In this document: positions 19,093 through 28,132 of the stretch, piece by piece
Layout of the letters: each line of letters opens with the position of its first letter
How positions within the stretch are numbered: the stretch's first letter is position 1
Origin: Pararhizobium arenae
Lineage (GTDB): Bacteria; Pseudomonadota; Alphaproteobacteria; Rhizobiales; Rhizobiaceae
Length of the DNA stretch: 64,000 nucleotides
Reading direction: 5' to 3'
Assembly (NCBI RefSeq): GCF_001931685.1
Contig: NZ_MOOY01000012.1
Span: 62,001-126,000 of the forward strand
Translations under genes and position numbers: made by a program
Notes under the pieces: model-generated
What the model was told of the DNA's origin: nothing
Seen by the model: only the letters and a program-made list of their open reading frames with translations
Databases searched by the model: none

Positions 19093-19429
19093 CTTGCCGG
19101 GCGTCGTTCGCTACCGCGTTGGAGGGCCTTCTGTCCCTTCATCGGTCAGCCTTGGAACTGACATATCGACGGTTTGTCGCGAAGTGATCAACAGGATATC
19201 CGAGGCGTCGGTGTCCTACCCAATGCGAAAGATGTCGTACCAAAGTGATGAGGGGACGCTCCAAGCGGCGAGTGTTTCGGCGTTCCGCCGAGGGGCTTGA
19301 AGTTGTGGCTGAACTGGGGGACGTCCGTCCCGAGGCTCCTTCTTTTCGCTCATGCAGTCGGTTTGCAGGTTCCACGAGTGAAGGAATCTACCTTGACGCG
19401 ACTTTTAATGCTGGCCGCGCATGATAGCT
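19093..19429. other. Gene-free interval between convergent genes
   Basis: Lies between the 3' ends of the hybrid kinase and the flavodoxin-like gene. Only short shadow frames are present; no clear terminator hairpin was found. Confidence 0.4.
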
Positions 19430-20044
19430 TCAGCGCTGTTCGCTGGGGTACTGCGAGTTCTTTAAAAGAGTTGCCAAATGGGCTGTGTTGCGCGCGAGCA
19501 TCGAGATCATTGTTCGAACTGGCTCCGGCGTCTGCTTCAGATCAACAAAGTTCGTCGAACCCATCGCCTCGCCCACCCAGTATGCGACCGCGTTGGCCGG
19601 GATGGTAAAGCCGACATCGTTTAATGCCTGATAGACTTCAGCTGAGACGTGATGGGCACCATCTTCATTGCCGACAACGGCCACGGCGGCCACCTTCCCA
19701 TAGGAAACCATGCGCCCGTCGTCCATCTCCTCTAGAAACGCATCCATGCGCTCAAGGGCTCGCTTGCAGACACTCGACGGCTGGCCGAGCCAAATTGGTG
19801 TCCCAATCAAAAGAATGTTCGCCTGTAGCACTTTTTGCCGAATGTGCGGCCAGGCATCGCCCTCGCCCTCGTCCGACGTGACACCGGGCTTGATATCGTG
19901 GTCAGCCAGACGGATGGCTTCAAATTCAACGTCGTGGTTCTTGAACTCTTCTGCGATGAGTTCGAGCAACTTTCCTGTCGACGACGCTTCCGACGCAGTC
20001 GAGGGTTTCAGGGTGCTGTTAAAGGCAAGGGCTTTTAGCGGCAT
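19430..20044 (-). CDS. Flavodoxin-like NAD(P)H-dependent oxidoreductase
   Basis: A 204-residue flavodoxin-fold protein. FNSTLKPS near the start is the phosphate-binding loop, IGTPIWLGQPSSVCKRALERMDAF is typical of FMN reductase/WrbA-like proteins, and AVVGNEDGAHH lies in the flavin-binding region. It probably reduces quinones or flavins by two electrons. The start at 20044 (MPLKALAF) is preferred over 20059 because AGGA lies 8 bases upstream. It is the last gene of a probable operon after the isochorismatase-like and NAD synthase genes. Confidence 0.82.
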   Translation of the reverse strand: MPLKALAFNSTLKPSTASEASSTGKLLELIAEEFKNHDVEFEAIRLADHDIKPGVTSDEGEGDAWPHIRQKVLQANILLIGTPIWLGQPSSVCKRALERMDAFLEEMDDGRMVSYGKVAAVAVVGNEDGAHHVSAEVYQALNDVGFTIPANAVAYWVGEAMGSTNFVDLKQTPEPVRTMISMLARNTAHLATLLKNSQYPSEQR

Positions 20045-20129
20045 AACATTTTCCTTCATTCATGGGAGACAAAGTGCCAGCGATGAGGATCCGGTCAATC
20101 GGAACCGACCTCGAGATGGAATGCGATCG

Positions 20130-20717
20130 CTAGGCCCGCACCTCTGACAGGAAGTCCTCGGTCTTCATCAGGTCGAGTTGGACAGAGAAGCGGTCGCCGA
20201 GCAGATTGACGGCAGCATCATGAGTTTCGTCAGCGCCGCTACAGACCGCGTCGCTAAGCATGATGACGTAAAAGCCGCGATCGATGGCTCCGAGCACAGT
20301 CGCTAAGACGCACACGTCGGTCTCACCGCCGGTGACGACGACGGTCTGAACCGCTTCGCTTGCTAAGTGAGATAACAGTCTGCCGTCTATCCACGGCGAA
20401 TAAGTCGGTTTGTCAAAAATGCGAGCCGGAGGAACGAGAGTTTGCAATGATGGGACCAACTCCAACAGCTCATGTGGGAGATGTTCACCGGTCATCATCC
20501 ACCACTTTTGGTAGTACTCTTTCCACCCACCACTTGCGTCATCAGCTTGGACCGGTGTGATGAAGCGGGTAAATATCGTCCTTTCGGCATGCCGATGTGA
20601 AACTTCCTCTAGCTGCGGCAGCACTCGAGACATCCAAGGCACATGCCAAGCGGTATCTTCAGCAAACATTCGCTGCGCGTCTACGCAGATATGGCGCCAG
20701 TTTCCGATATCCCTCAT
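20130..20717 (-). CDS. Isochorismatase-family cysteine hydrolase
   Basis: A 195-residue protein with the family triad: Asp13 (ICVDAQ), Lys103 (FDKPTYSPW) and Cys136 (GGETDVCVLAT). The family includes nicotinamidase (PncA), which deamidates nicotinamide to nicotinate. Its position between an NAD synthase and a flavodoxin-like gene makes a role in NAD salvage plausible, but the metal-binding His residues of true PncA cannot be assigned with certainty, so substrate is open. The gap to the upstream NAD synthase gene is 52 bases. Confidence 0.85.
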   Translation of the reverse strand: MRDIGNWRHICVDAQRMFAEDTAWHVPWMSRVLPQLEEVSHRHAERTIFTRFITPVQADDASGGWKEYYQKWWMMTGEHLPHELLELVPSLQTLVPPARIFDKPTYSPWIDGRLLSHLASEAVQTVVVTGGETDVCVLATVLGAIDRGFYVIMLSDAVCSGADETHDAAVNLLGDRFSVQLDLMKTEDFLSEVRA

Positions 20718-20769
20718 CTTTCGTTCCCTTCACGCCGACAAACCTGCGGGACGATCGGAAGTTCCCCCT

Positions 20770-22809
20770 TTAGTCCGGAACATTTTCCTTCAGCTCCTTG
20801 AGCCATACCTTCGCATTGCCGTCGGATGGGGCACGCCAGTCGCCACGGGGCGACAATGATCCGCCCGATGTGACCTTCGGTCCGTTCGGCGATGCAGATC
20901 GCTTAAACTGACTGGTGGTGAAGAAGCGAAGCAGAAAGTTTTCGAGCCAGTGCTTGATGACAGGCAGGTCGAACTCCCGCTTCTTTGTCTCAGGGAAGTG
21001 GCTCGGCCAAAGACCGTTCTCGCGGGAGCTCCAAGCGGCGTGGGCCAGGTAAGCCACCTTCGAAGGTTTCAGACCAAACCGTGTAATATAGAACAGGAAG
21101 AAGTCGTGCAGATCATAAGGTCCTATCTTGTCCTCGGTACTCTGGATATTGCCCCGATCGTCGGCCGGGACAAGTTCTGGCGATATCACCGTGTCGAGAA
21201 TGTTCTCGAGGGTTTTATCGGTATGATCGTCGAAAAGCTCGGACTTGATCACCCAACGGACGAGATGCTGGATCAGCGTCTTTGATACCGAAGCGTTGAC
21301 GTTATAATGGCTCATCTGATCGCCGACCCCGTAGGTAGACCAGCCTAAGGCAATCTCGGAAAGGTCGCCTGTTCCAAGCACCAACGCACCACGCTGGTTC
21401 GCCGCGCGGAACAGAAGATCGGTACGAAGGCCGGCCTGGACGTTCTCAAACGTGACATCGTAGATGGGCTCACCTGCGGCGAAAGGATGCTTCAAGTCCT
21501 TCAGCAACTGGCTGGCAAGTGGCCGGATATCAATTTCTTCAGCAGTAATTCCAAGGTTCCGCATCAGCGCCCACGCGTTTGTTTTGGTTGCGTCTCCAGT
21601 CGCGAAACCTGGCATTGTAAAACCAAGAATGTCCGCGCGTGGCCAGCCCAGCTGATCAAAAGCCCGCGCGGCGACCAGAAGCGCGTGAGTAGAGTCGAGC
21701 CCACCGGAAACCCCGAGGCAGAGTCGCTCAATGCCGGTGGTCCGCAGCCGTTTCATCAGGCCCTCAACCTGAATATTAAAGGTCTCGTAGCAGTCCTGGT
21801 CGAGGCGGCCCGGGTCGGCCGGAACGAAAGGATAGCGAGCAACCGGGCGGATGAGGTCCATCCGCACGCTCGGAGCTTTGAAGTCAAACTCTATTTGTCG
21901 GAACCGCTTGTCGTCGAGACGTAGGGCTGACGCATCGTTGAAAGTACCTGTGCGCATGCGCTCCAGTCTGAGGCGCTGAAGATCGATGTCAGCGATGCAC
22001 ATCTGTGAGCCAGTTGGAAACCGGGCAGTCTCGGCAAGCAACTCGCCGAGTTCGTGGATGCATGCCTGGCCGTCCCACGCAAGGTCAGTAGTCGATTCAC
22101 CGGGACCGGCTGCCGAATAAAGGTAAGCTGCCCATGTTCTTGTCGATTGAGCGGAGCAAAGCAGCTTGCGAACGTCGGCCTTGCCGACCGTGATATTGCT
22201 TGCCGAAAGATTGGCCAAGATGAGCGCACCAGCTAGAGCGCCAAAATCACTCGGCGGCGCTGGCGCCCAGAGATCCTCGCAAATCTCGACATGGAAGACA
22301 AAATCAAGGACCTCTCGGGCCTCAAAGAGCAGATCGACACCGAACGGTGTAATGTGCCCCCCAACAGAGATTTCAGCGTTTCGCACGCTACGACCGGACG
22401 CGAACCATCGCTTTTCGTAGAATTCCCGGTAGTTCGGCAGATGGGTTTTGGGGACGACGCCCAAGATTTTTCCAGAATGAATTGCCAAGGCGCAATTGAA
22501 GAGCCGGCCCTCATGTCGCAGGGGAGCGCCGATCAAAACAACCGGAGTGAGTTTCTGGCTGGCGGAGACGATCCTTGCGATCGACGCCTCAACGGCATCG
22601 AGAAGGGCATCTTGGCCAAGCAGGTCGTCGATCGCATAGCCGGAGACGCAGAGCTCCGGAAAAACCATCAGTGCCACGTGTCTATCGTGCCCTGCGCGAG
22701 CGAGTTCGATGATAGCTTGAGCGTTGAAATCGGGGTCAGCCACCTCGCAGGTCGGTGTACAAGCGGCGCAGCGGACAAAGCCGTGGCTATACGGGGAATA
22801 AAACTCCAT
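20770..22809 (-). CDS. nadE: Glutamine-dependent NAD(+) synthase
   Basis: A two-domain cytoplasmic enzyme of 679 residues that makes NAD from nicotinate adenine dinucleotide, ATP and glutamine. The N-terminal nitrilase-type glutaminase has the triad Glu52 (FPELCVSGY), Lys121 (VPKTHLPNY) and Cys177 (VEICEDLW). The C-terminal synthetase has the PP-loop LGVSGGLDSTHALL and GTGDLSEIALGW. The length matches the long NadE form. It heads the operon with the isochorismatase and flavodoxin genes and has its own EcfG-type promoter, back to back with that of the gene at 22954. It could be a second, stress-induced copy beside a chromosomal one. Confidence 0.95.
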   Translation of the reverse strand: MEFYSPYSHGFVRCAACTPTCEVADPDFNAQAIIELARAGHDRHVALMVFPELCVSGYAIDDLLGQDALLDAVEASIARIVSASQKLTPVVLIGAPLRHEGRLFNCALAIHSGKILGVVPKTHLPNYREFYEKRWFASGRSVRNAEISVGGHITPFGVDLLFEAREVLDFVFHVEICEDLWAPAPPSDFGALAGALILANLSASNITVGKADVRKLLCSAQSTRTWAAYLYSAAGPGESTTDLAWDGQACIHELGELLAETARFPTGSQMCIADIDLQRLRLERMRTGTFNDASALRLDDKRFRQIEFDFKAPSVRMDLIRPVARYPFVPADPGRLDQDCYETFNIQVEGLMKRLRTTGIERLCLGVSGGLDSTHALLVAARAFDQLGWPRADILGFTMPGFATGDATKTNAWALMRNLGITAEEIDIRPLASQLLKDLKHPFAAGEPIYDVTFENVQAGLRTDLLFRAANQRGALVLGTGDLSEIALGWSTYGVGDQMSHYNVNASVSKTLIQHLVRWVIKSELFDDHTDKTLENILDTVISPELVPADDRGNIQSTEDKIGPYDLHDFFLFYITRFGLKPSKVAYLAHAAWSSRENGLWPSHFPETKKREFDLPVIKHWLENFLLRFFTTSQFKRSASPNGPKVTSGGSLSPRGDWRAPSDGNAKVWLKELKENVPD

Positions 22810-22872
22810 GAAGATGTCCCTCTGTATTCACTGATTTAGCGCCGCTTAAGGACAGCGGGATTTCACAAGCGA

Positions 22873-22897
22873 AACACGTTACGCGACACGCTGTTCC
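22873..22897 (-). promoter_or_regulatory. EcfG-type promoter of nadE
   Basis: GGAAC at 22897-22893, 16-base spacer, TGTT at 22876-22873, about 64 bases before the start. Its -35 element is one base from that of the divergent promoter (GTTCC-A-GGAAC). Confidence 0.6.
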
Positions 22898-22898
22898 A

Positions 22899-22923
22899 GG
22901 AACTGATGACCCGTGCGCCAGTT
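22899..22923 (+). promoter_or_regulatory. EcfG-type promoter of the 98-residue protein
   Basis: GGAAC at 22899-22903, 16-base spacer, AGTT at 22920-22923, 31 bases before the ATG at 22954. Confidence 0.65.
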
Positions 22924-22953
22924 AAATACAGCGATTCAAGTTGGAGCACGCTC

Positions 22954-23250
22954 ATGGCGCATCTAGTTGAAATTTTTCTTCCTGTCTCCAACGTACCTAT
23001 GAAGGAAGCGCTTGAGGACATTCGAAACGAACTGACCGCTCGCTTTGGAGGAGCTACGCTGCATGCTAGCACCCCCGCCGAGGGCGCCTGGGTCGACAAC
23101 GGCATGTTCGAATTCGATCGAATCGTGATTGCCGAGGTTATGACCGAACAGCTTGACCGCAATTGGTGGCGCGAATATCGCGAGCGACTTGAGCGTCAAC
23201 TAGCACAGGACGAGATTGTAGTTCGCGCTACTCAGATTGATCGGCTGTAA
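22954..23250 (+). CDS. Conserved hypothetical protein (98 aa)
   Basis: Starts MAHLVEIFLPVSN with GGAG 9 bases upstream. It has a compact alpha/beta look with NELTARFGGATLHASTPAEG and a WWREYRERLERQLAQDEIVV tail, features I associate with an uncharacterised family widespread in rhizobia. No catalytic motif is visible. The EcfG-type promoter, shared with nadE in divergent orientation, suggests a stress role. Confidence 0.75.
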   Translation: MAHLVEIFLPVSNVPMKEALEDIRNELTARFGGATLHASTPAEGAWVDNGMFEFDRIVIAEVMTEQLDRNWWREYRERLERQLAQDEIVVRATQIDRL

Positions 23251-23388
23251 GGAGAATTTATCCTATTGTTGATCATTGGCTATCACGCCTCTTATGTGCG
23301 GTTCTTGCCCATCCAGCTCCTGCACGACGTCGAACAAGGAGTGCCCTCGGCTGTATCCGAATGCGAACCTTAGTCTCACAGTCATTCC

Positions 23389-23413
23389 GGAACGATGGCG
23401 GCGTCCAGGTGTT
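23389..23413 (+). promoter_or_regulatory. EcfG-type promoter of the small protein/cupin operon
   Basis: GGAAC at 23389-23393, 16-base spacer, TGTT at 23410-23413, 33 bases before the ATG at 23446. Confidence 0.6.
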
Positions 23414-23445
23414 CCTCACGCGGTATTGGGATAAAGGAGATTGCA

Positions 23446-23685
23446 ATGGGAAATACTACAAAGGAACTCGCGGACGAGTATCGGCGCCTCGGTGGTCGTC
23501 GAGTAGCAGTCATCGACGACAACCTTGGTTCTTCGCGCGATTGGGACGGCGACACTCCGGAAGCCGGCCGGTTCTGGATTGAAAACATCGCAATTCTGTC
23601 CGACCGGGAGCGCCGGGACGTTGAAACTTATCTCCCTTCGTTGAACGACGAGAGCGACGAGCCAGCGTCGAACTTGAGGGGATGA
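23446..23685 (+). CDS. Small hypothetical protein (79 aa)
   Basis: Starts MGNTTKELADEYRRLGGRR with AAAGGAG just upstream. Acidic, hydrophilic, rich in Asp and Glu, with no membrane segment or known domain (VAVIDDNLGSSRDWDGDTPE). Its stop is 4 bases before the cupin ATG, so the two are co-translated in one operon. Confidence 0.65.
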   Translation: MGNTTKELADEYRRLGGRRVAVIDDNLGSSRDWDGDTPEAGRFWIENIAILSDRERRDVETYLPSLNDESDEPASNLRG

Positions 23686-23689
23686 CGAC

Positions 23690-24172
23690 ATGGGTGTCGG
23701 TAGGACGGTGTTTGAACCGAGTCACTGGGTACCGAACAATCAGCGTCTGCCCGTCCTGCACTACAAGGTTGATCTGTCAGATGGAAAGAGTTTCGAAGCG
23801 CTGTTTGTTAAAGATGGCTGGTCCGGCATCTGGACAGACGGCGTCTTTGATTTCCAGCATTACCACACAGGGGCGCATGAGGTCTTGGGCGTAAGAAGCG
23901 GGTCCGCGACCTTGCTGATAGGTGGTCCGGACGGACGCAAGTTCATGGTGGCAAAGGGCGGTTGCCTGATCCTTCCTGCTGGAACCGGGCACAAAAACCT
24001 CGGCAGCTCGAGCAAATTCGAGGTTGTGGGTGCCTATCCTCCTGGTCAGCATGCGGATATCCAAAGGTCGGCTGCTAACAACGAGATGCTCTCGGCCATC
24101 AAAGCCCTACCTTTGCCTCAGACTGACCCGGTTTTGGGTGCAGCGGGAGCTCTAGTCAAGGAGTGGTTCTGA
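23690..24172 (+). CDS. Cupin-domain protein
   Basis: A 160-residue single-domain cupin. Motif 1 is FQHYHTGAHEVLGVRSG and motif 2 PAGTGHKNLG, giving the His/Glu metal-binding set. It resembles the YjlB-type cupins (QHYHSxAHEVLG). Such proteins may be small dioxygenases, isomerases or sensors; no substrate can be assigned. It is tightly coupled to the preceding 79-residue gene. Confidence 0.85.
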   Translation: MGVGRTVFEPSHWVPNNQRLPVLHYKVDLSDGKSFEALFVKDGWSGIWTDGVFDFQHYHTGAHEVLGVRSGSATLLIGGPDGRKFMVAKGGCLILPAGTGHKNLGSSSKFEVVGAYPPGQHADIQRSAANNEMLSAIKALPLPQTDPVLGAAGALVKEWF

Positions 24173-24214
24173 TGCTCGTCAGGGGCACGCTCGAGACGTG
24201 ATTGAGGTCACGCG

Positions 24215-24580
24215 CTCGGCTCGATCCAAAAACGCGCGTGTGCTCAGTGCATTGTGATCAATATCTTCGCAGTGAAGGATGTGTCTAAGGGCGCGGGAGG
24301 CTTTCCATGGCAAGTCGACGAGCGACTTGTCGTCTCCTGAGCAAGCAAAGGCATGAAACAGGCAACCGCTTCCATATGCGTTTGCTCCTGCATATCGATG
24401 CACCCCGCGTCGAACGCCTATCCCTTAGTCGCATGCAAATGCTCAGCATTTTCGATAGTTGGTGTGACCAGCTCAGCCACTTCAACGTTTTTTGGCACGG
24501 GTCGCCTGCAGCTTCTCTTCAGCCTTCGTGTGATCGACAGTGATCATTTCCGCCACATATTTGAATTGGTAAGTTCGCGG
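24215..24580 (-). pseudogene. Decayed DUF4142-family gene
   Basis: Three pieces in successive minus-strand frames fit the helical DUF4142 pattern: YVAEMITVDHTKAEEKLQA (about 24575-24515), AFDAGCIDMQEQTHMEAVAC (about 24430-24370) and SGDDKSLVD (about 24325). The order and spacing are right for one gene of about 150 residues with several frameshifts and a stop. DUF4142 proteins are exported four-helix, ferritin-like proteins of unknown role. The identification is from family recall. Confidence 0.6.
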
Positions 24581-24791
24581 CATTCTGTTTCGCGGGTTTA
24601 TTTGGGGGACCGCGAACTGGTTCTAGCTTGAGACAACTTTGACGGATGTTGATGAGCCGATGATCATTATGGGCGCGGCTTCTTGCTGGCCGCTGTTTTT
24701 GTTCTTCACACAGGTTTTGGTGAGATCGGCGTTGCCGGTATCAACAGTAGCTATCGCACTTTGGAGCCCGTTAAGGAATATTCTGAACTTG

Positions 24792-26579
24792 TCAGTCCCC
24801 ATTTCCGGGTAAGACAGAACTCAGCACTTGGCGGACAGTCCCACGAATAACCCCGCCCTGGTTAGGGTCTCCTTTGACAAGAGTCGATGCGAGATTCTTC
24901 ACTTGGTCAAACGTCAGATGCGGAGGGAGCGGCGGAACGTCGGGGTCGGTTTTGACTTCAAGCAAGACCGGTCGGTCGGCGGAGAGGGCCGCGTCCCAGG
25001 CCGGACCGAGATCCTCTGGCCGATCGACGTATATACCCTTCAATCCAATCAGCTCGGCGAACTGGTGGTATGGTACGTTCGGGATACTTTGCGACGCCTC
25101 GAATTTCGGATCCCCTTCCATTACTCGCTGTTCCCAGGTGACCTGATTAAGGTCCTCGTTGTTGAAGACGCAGATGACGAAGCGGTGATCAGCCCAGGTC
25201 TGCCAGTACTTGGCGACCGTGATGAGCTCGGCCATATTATTCATTTGCATGGCGCCGTCGCCGACTAAACCAATCACCGGACGATCGGGATGGGCATATT
25301 TTGCGGCAATGGCATACGGAACGGCAGCTCCCATGGATGCCAGGCCGCCCGAAAGCGATCCCATCATCCCCGACCGCATCTTGATGTCGCGCGCGTACCA
25401 ATTGGCGCAAGAGCCGGAATCGCTAGTCAAGATGACATTGTTCGGGAGTCGAGAGGACAATTCCCATGCGACGCGCTGCGGATTGACAGGGTTCGCTTCC
25501 GCATGTGCGCGCTCGTCCAACAGCTTCCACCACTTCGCAACACTCTTTTCGATCATGTTGCGCCATTTCAGGTCCTTTTGCTTCAACATCGGTAAAAGCA
25601 TCTTCAATGTCTCGGCCGCGTCACCGACAAGGTTGACGTCCATTGGGTAACGCAGCGAGAGCATTCCGGCATCGAGATCGATCTGAACAGCCTTAGCGTT
25701 ACCCTCTTTCGGAAGGAATTCTGAGTACGGAAAACCGGATCCGATCATCAGCAGCGTGTCGCAGTCGCGCATCAACTCGTACGAAGGCCTCGTGCCGAGC
25801 AATCCAATCGATCCTGTGACCCAGAGCAGATCATCGGCTAGAGCGGCTTTGCCCAACAGCGCTTTCGCCGCTCCTGCACCAAGCCGGTCTGACACAGAAA
25901 TTACCTCATTCGTCGCGCCAAGCGCTCCAGCGCCGACCAAGATGGCGACTTTCTCGCCGGCATTCAGAATATCGGCTGCCGCTTGGATATCTTCCTGATG
26001 CGGGACGACGATAGGTGGGCGATAACCGAAGCCCGAATGTACTGCCCCATGAGCCCGCTCAGGTTCCTCGTAGGACATCTCCTGTAAATCATTGGGCAGA
26101 ATGAGCGCCGTCACTGTCCGGTTTGCCAATGCCAACCGGACGGCACGGTCGATCAAATGGCGCACCTGCGCGGGCGTCGAGGCTTGGTGAACAAAATCGC
26201 GCGCAACATCCTTGAACAAGGCAGCAATGTCGACTTCCTGCTGGTAGTGACCGCCAATCGCGCCTTGCGCCTGCTGGCCGACAATGGCCAGAAGCGGTTG
26301 ATGGTCCGCCCGAGCGTCATACATCCCGGTCACGAGATGTGTCGCGCCTGGCCCAGAGGTCGCGATACATACGCCTAGCTCGCCGGAGAATTTTGCATAA
26401 GCGGATGCCATGAAGGCAGCCATTTCCTCATGTCGAGCTTGGATGAAATCGATCTTGTCACTCGCGCGGTTCAATGCTCCAAATACGCCGTTGATTCCGT
26501 CCCCTGGGTAGCCGAACATCCGTCGCACACCCCACGCATAGAGCCGGGAGATGATAAAGTCGCCAACGGTCTGAGCCAT
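24792..26579 (-). CDS. Thiamine-diphosphate enzyme, PoxB/acetolactate-synthase-like
   Basis: A 595-residue TPP-dependent enzyme. The N-terminal domain has the catalytic Glu in ARHEEMAAFMASAYAK and TSGPGATHLVTG. The C-terminal TPP-binding motif starts GDGAMQMNNMAE and ends NNEDLNQVTWEQR. It most resembles pyruvate oxidase-like proteins (PoxB), which decarboxylate pyruvate, often at the membrane, in starved or stressed cells. No separate small subunit is adjacent. A GGAAC-N17-GGTT promoter 40 bases upstream is consistent with stress-induced expression, as is known for poxB in other bacteria under a different sigma factor. Confidence 0.88.
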   Translation of the reverse strand: MAQTVGDFIISRLYAWGVRRMFGYPGDGINGVFGALNRASDKIDFIQARHEEMAAFMASAYAKFSGELGVCIATSGPGATHLVTGMYDARADHQPLLAIVGQQAQGAIGGHYQQEVDIAALFKDVARDFVHQASTPAQVRHLIDRAVRLALANRTVTALILPNDLQEMSYEEPERAHGAVHSGFGYRPPIVVPHQEDIQAAADILNAGEKVAILVGAGALGATNEVISVSDRLGAGAAKALLGKAALADDLLWVTGSIGLLGTRPSYELMRDCDTLLMIGSGFPYSEFLPKEGNAKAVQIDLDAGMLSLRYPMDVNLVGDAAETLKMLLPMLKQKDLKWRNMIEKSVAKWWKLLDERAHAEANPVNPQRVAWELSSRLPNNVILTSDSGSCANWYARDIKMRSGMMGSLSGGLASMGAAVPYAIAAKYAHPDRPVIGLVGDGAMQMNNMAELITVAKYWQTWADHRFVICVFNNEDLNQVTWEQRVMEGDPKFEASQSIPNVPYHQFAELIGLKGIYVDRPEDLGPAWDAALSADRPVLLEVKTDPDVPPLPPHLTFDQVKNLASTLVKGDPNQGGVIRGTVRQVLSSVLPGNGD

Positions 26580-26619
26580 GAGTTTCCCTCCGATGTGATG
26601 AACCGCTCTGAGAGTGTGG

Positions 26620-26645
26620 AACCCTCGGCCAATGGCTCTGGTTCC
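26620..26645 (-). promoter_or_regulatory. EcfG-type promoter of the PoxB-like gene
   Basis: GGAAC at 26645-26641, 17-base spacer, GGTT at 26623-26620. The same block read on the plus strand (26618-26643) also gives GGAAC-N17-GGTT, so it is a palindromic double promoter in sequence terms. Confidence 0.6.
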
Positions 26646-26937
26646 CTTTTGGCATGCGGTGAGCGTCTGAGGTCCACAGAGAAACCGTCACGAGAATATG
26701 CCGGAGGGTTAGCTTCGCCGAAGAGGCCGCCACACAGCCAGGTTTCCGAAATTCGGGTGAAAGGCAAGACTTGCTGTTGCACGCCCAGGCGCCGTTCCAT
26801 TACACCCGCTGCTGCTAGGTGGTGGTCTTGAAATGGCACGAACTGCTGCCCTGGATATCTGCCGTTGCATAGTTCGCCGCCCCCATTCAACGCATGTTTG
26901 ACGAGACTTCAGACAACATAGCTACGGCTTCCTTACT
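26646..26937. other. Gene-free interval
   Basis: Minus-strand open frames here overlap the PoxB-like gene start and lack a ribosome site; I see no gene. Confidence 0.35.
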
Positions 26938-27006
26938 AAAGCATGTCTCGCAAAACTGTGCGTCGGTTTGCCGGAAAGACATGCGAAAGAACAAAAACCT
27001 ATTGCG
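26938..27006. repeat. Rhizobial intergenic palindromic repeat (RIME-like)
   Basis: Contains GCATGTC (26941-26947) and its inverted partner GACATGC (26978-26984), with inner arms GCAAAAC and GGTTTgc, then an A-rich tail (AAAGAACAAAAACC). This closely resembles the recurring intergenic element of Rhizobiaceae (GCATGTCGCGCAAAAGTGTG...CGGTTTTGCG...GACATGC) and supports the taxonomic placement. It lies between the PoxB-like and transporter genes, both on the minus strand. Confidence 0.6.
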
Positions 27007-27097
27007 GACGAGCGAATCTGTAAGATCGCGACATGCTTTAGACACATAGTCGAGGATCAGACGATTAGCTTTGACTCACGGACAATGTTTTCCGACA

Positions 27098-28042
27098 TCA
27101 GGTGTCGACCAGGGCACCTTTGACGGTCGGCGCCTTGGCCATAGCGAGGTAGGCACCGGTCAGCATGACGATGATGCCAATCACGTCGGACACGGTAACC
27201 TGTTCGGAAAAGAACAGCGCGCCGAGCACCACGGCGATCACCGGAGAGACGAAGGCATAGCTTCCCGCACGCGACGCGCCAATGTCCCGCAACAGCCGCA
27301 TGTAGGTCGTATACCCGACAAGAGAGCCAAAGATCACAAGGAAAAACCACGCCGTCCAAGCGCTTATGCCCCAGTTTCCAGAAGCAGCGGCCACGGCGCC
27401 CGGCTCGACGATCAGTGCAGCGATCATCAGCGCGATGCCACCCACCAGCGTCGTGATTCCGGCAACGAAAACTGCCGGATAGGATCGCAGCAACGGCCTC
27501 GCGAGCACCGAGCCGTAGCCATAGGTAAATGCCGCTGACGCGACCGCCAGCCCGCCCCACAGGCTCGCTCCGGGAAAAGCATCAGGCTTCGATCCGTTTC
27601 CGTCTGGAAGCGACGGCCAAAACAAAACTACCAAACCGCAGACACCAAGCAGGATCGCCAGGATCCGCCTGATGTCGATCCTCTCCTCCCGCAACAACAA
27701 GGCGAAACACAGTAGAGCGATGGGTGTCAGCGACATCTCCAGAACCGCGGCCGTGCCCGTGTCGATATACTGCATGCCCCAGAACAAAGGCCCGTAGCAC
27801 AAGGTGATCATCAATATACTAGCAGCGATGAAGCGCATGCCATCTTCAATATTCACGGACGTAGCCTCGCCCCTCATCCAGCCATAAACAAGCAATAGAA
27901 GCCCTGCCGCGATGAAGCGCGTTGCCGCAAAAAGCAGCGGCGGAACGGCTTCGATTCCGGCCTTGCTCGCGATCCATGTGCTACCCCAGATGATGCAGAG
28001 CATGAGAAAGCGGAGGTGGTTTTTGTTTAAACGAGAGGCCAT
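27098..28042 (-). CDS. DMT-superfamily (EamA) transporter
   Basis: A 314-residue inner-membrane protein with about ten transmembrane helices in two EamA repeats. The first repeat begins LMLCIIWGSTWIASKAG, a typical EamA start, and the second follows a loop at about residues 150-165. Family members export amino acids, metabolites or drugs. It is divergent from the CGNR regulator at 28133, the usual arrangement of a transporter with its own regulator. Confidence 0.9.
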   Translation of the reverse strand: MASRLNKNHLRFLMLCIIWGSTWIASKAGIEAVPPLLFAATRFIAAGLLLLVYGWMRGEATSVNIEDGMRFIAASILMITLCYGPLFWGMQYIDTGTAAVLEMSLTPIALLCFALLLREERIDIRRILAILLGVCGLVVLFWPSLPDGNGSKPDAFPGASLWGGLAVASAAFTYGYGSVLARPLLRSYPAVFVAGITTLVGGIALMIAALIVEPGAVAAASGNWGISAWTAWFFLVIFGSLVGYTTYMRLLRDIGASRAGSYAFVSPVIAVVLGALFFSEQVTVSDVIGIIVMLTGAYLAMAKAPTVKGALVDT

Positions 28043-28132
28043 GGTGTCTCCAATTTCGGTAACGGATAAAACCCCTTTAGGCCGTTACAACCTGCTCTTG
28101 CCCAAATCGTTCCACGTTCCGATATTGTTGAG

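Noticed and set aside
24572-24618. 9-bp inverted repeat AGTTCGCGG / CCGCGAACT with a 29-base loop
   Set aside because: No T run and no gene boundary nearby; CGCGAA occurs several times in the same place, so it may be simple sequence bias.
26471-26890. A 139-codon minus-strand open frame before the PoxB-like gene
   Set aside because: It overlaps the PoxB-like gene in another frame and spans its promoter, with no ribosome site or known motif.
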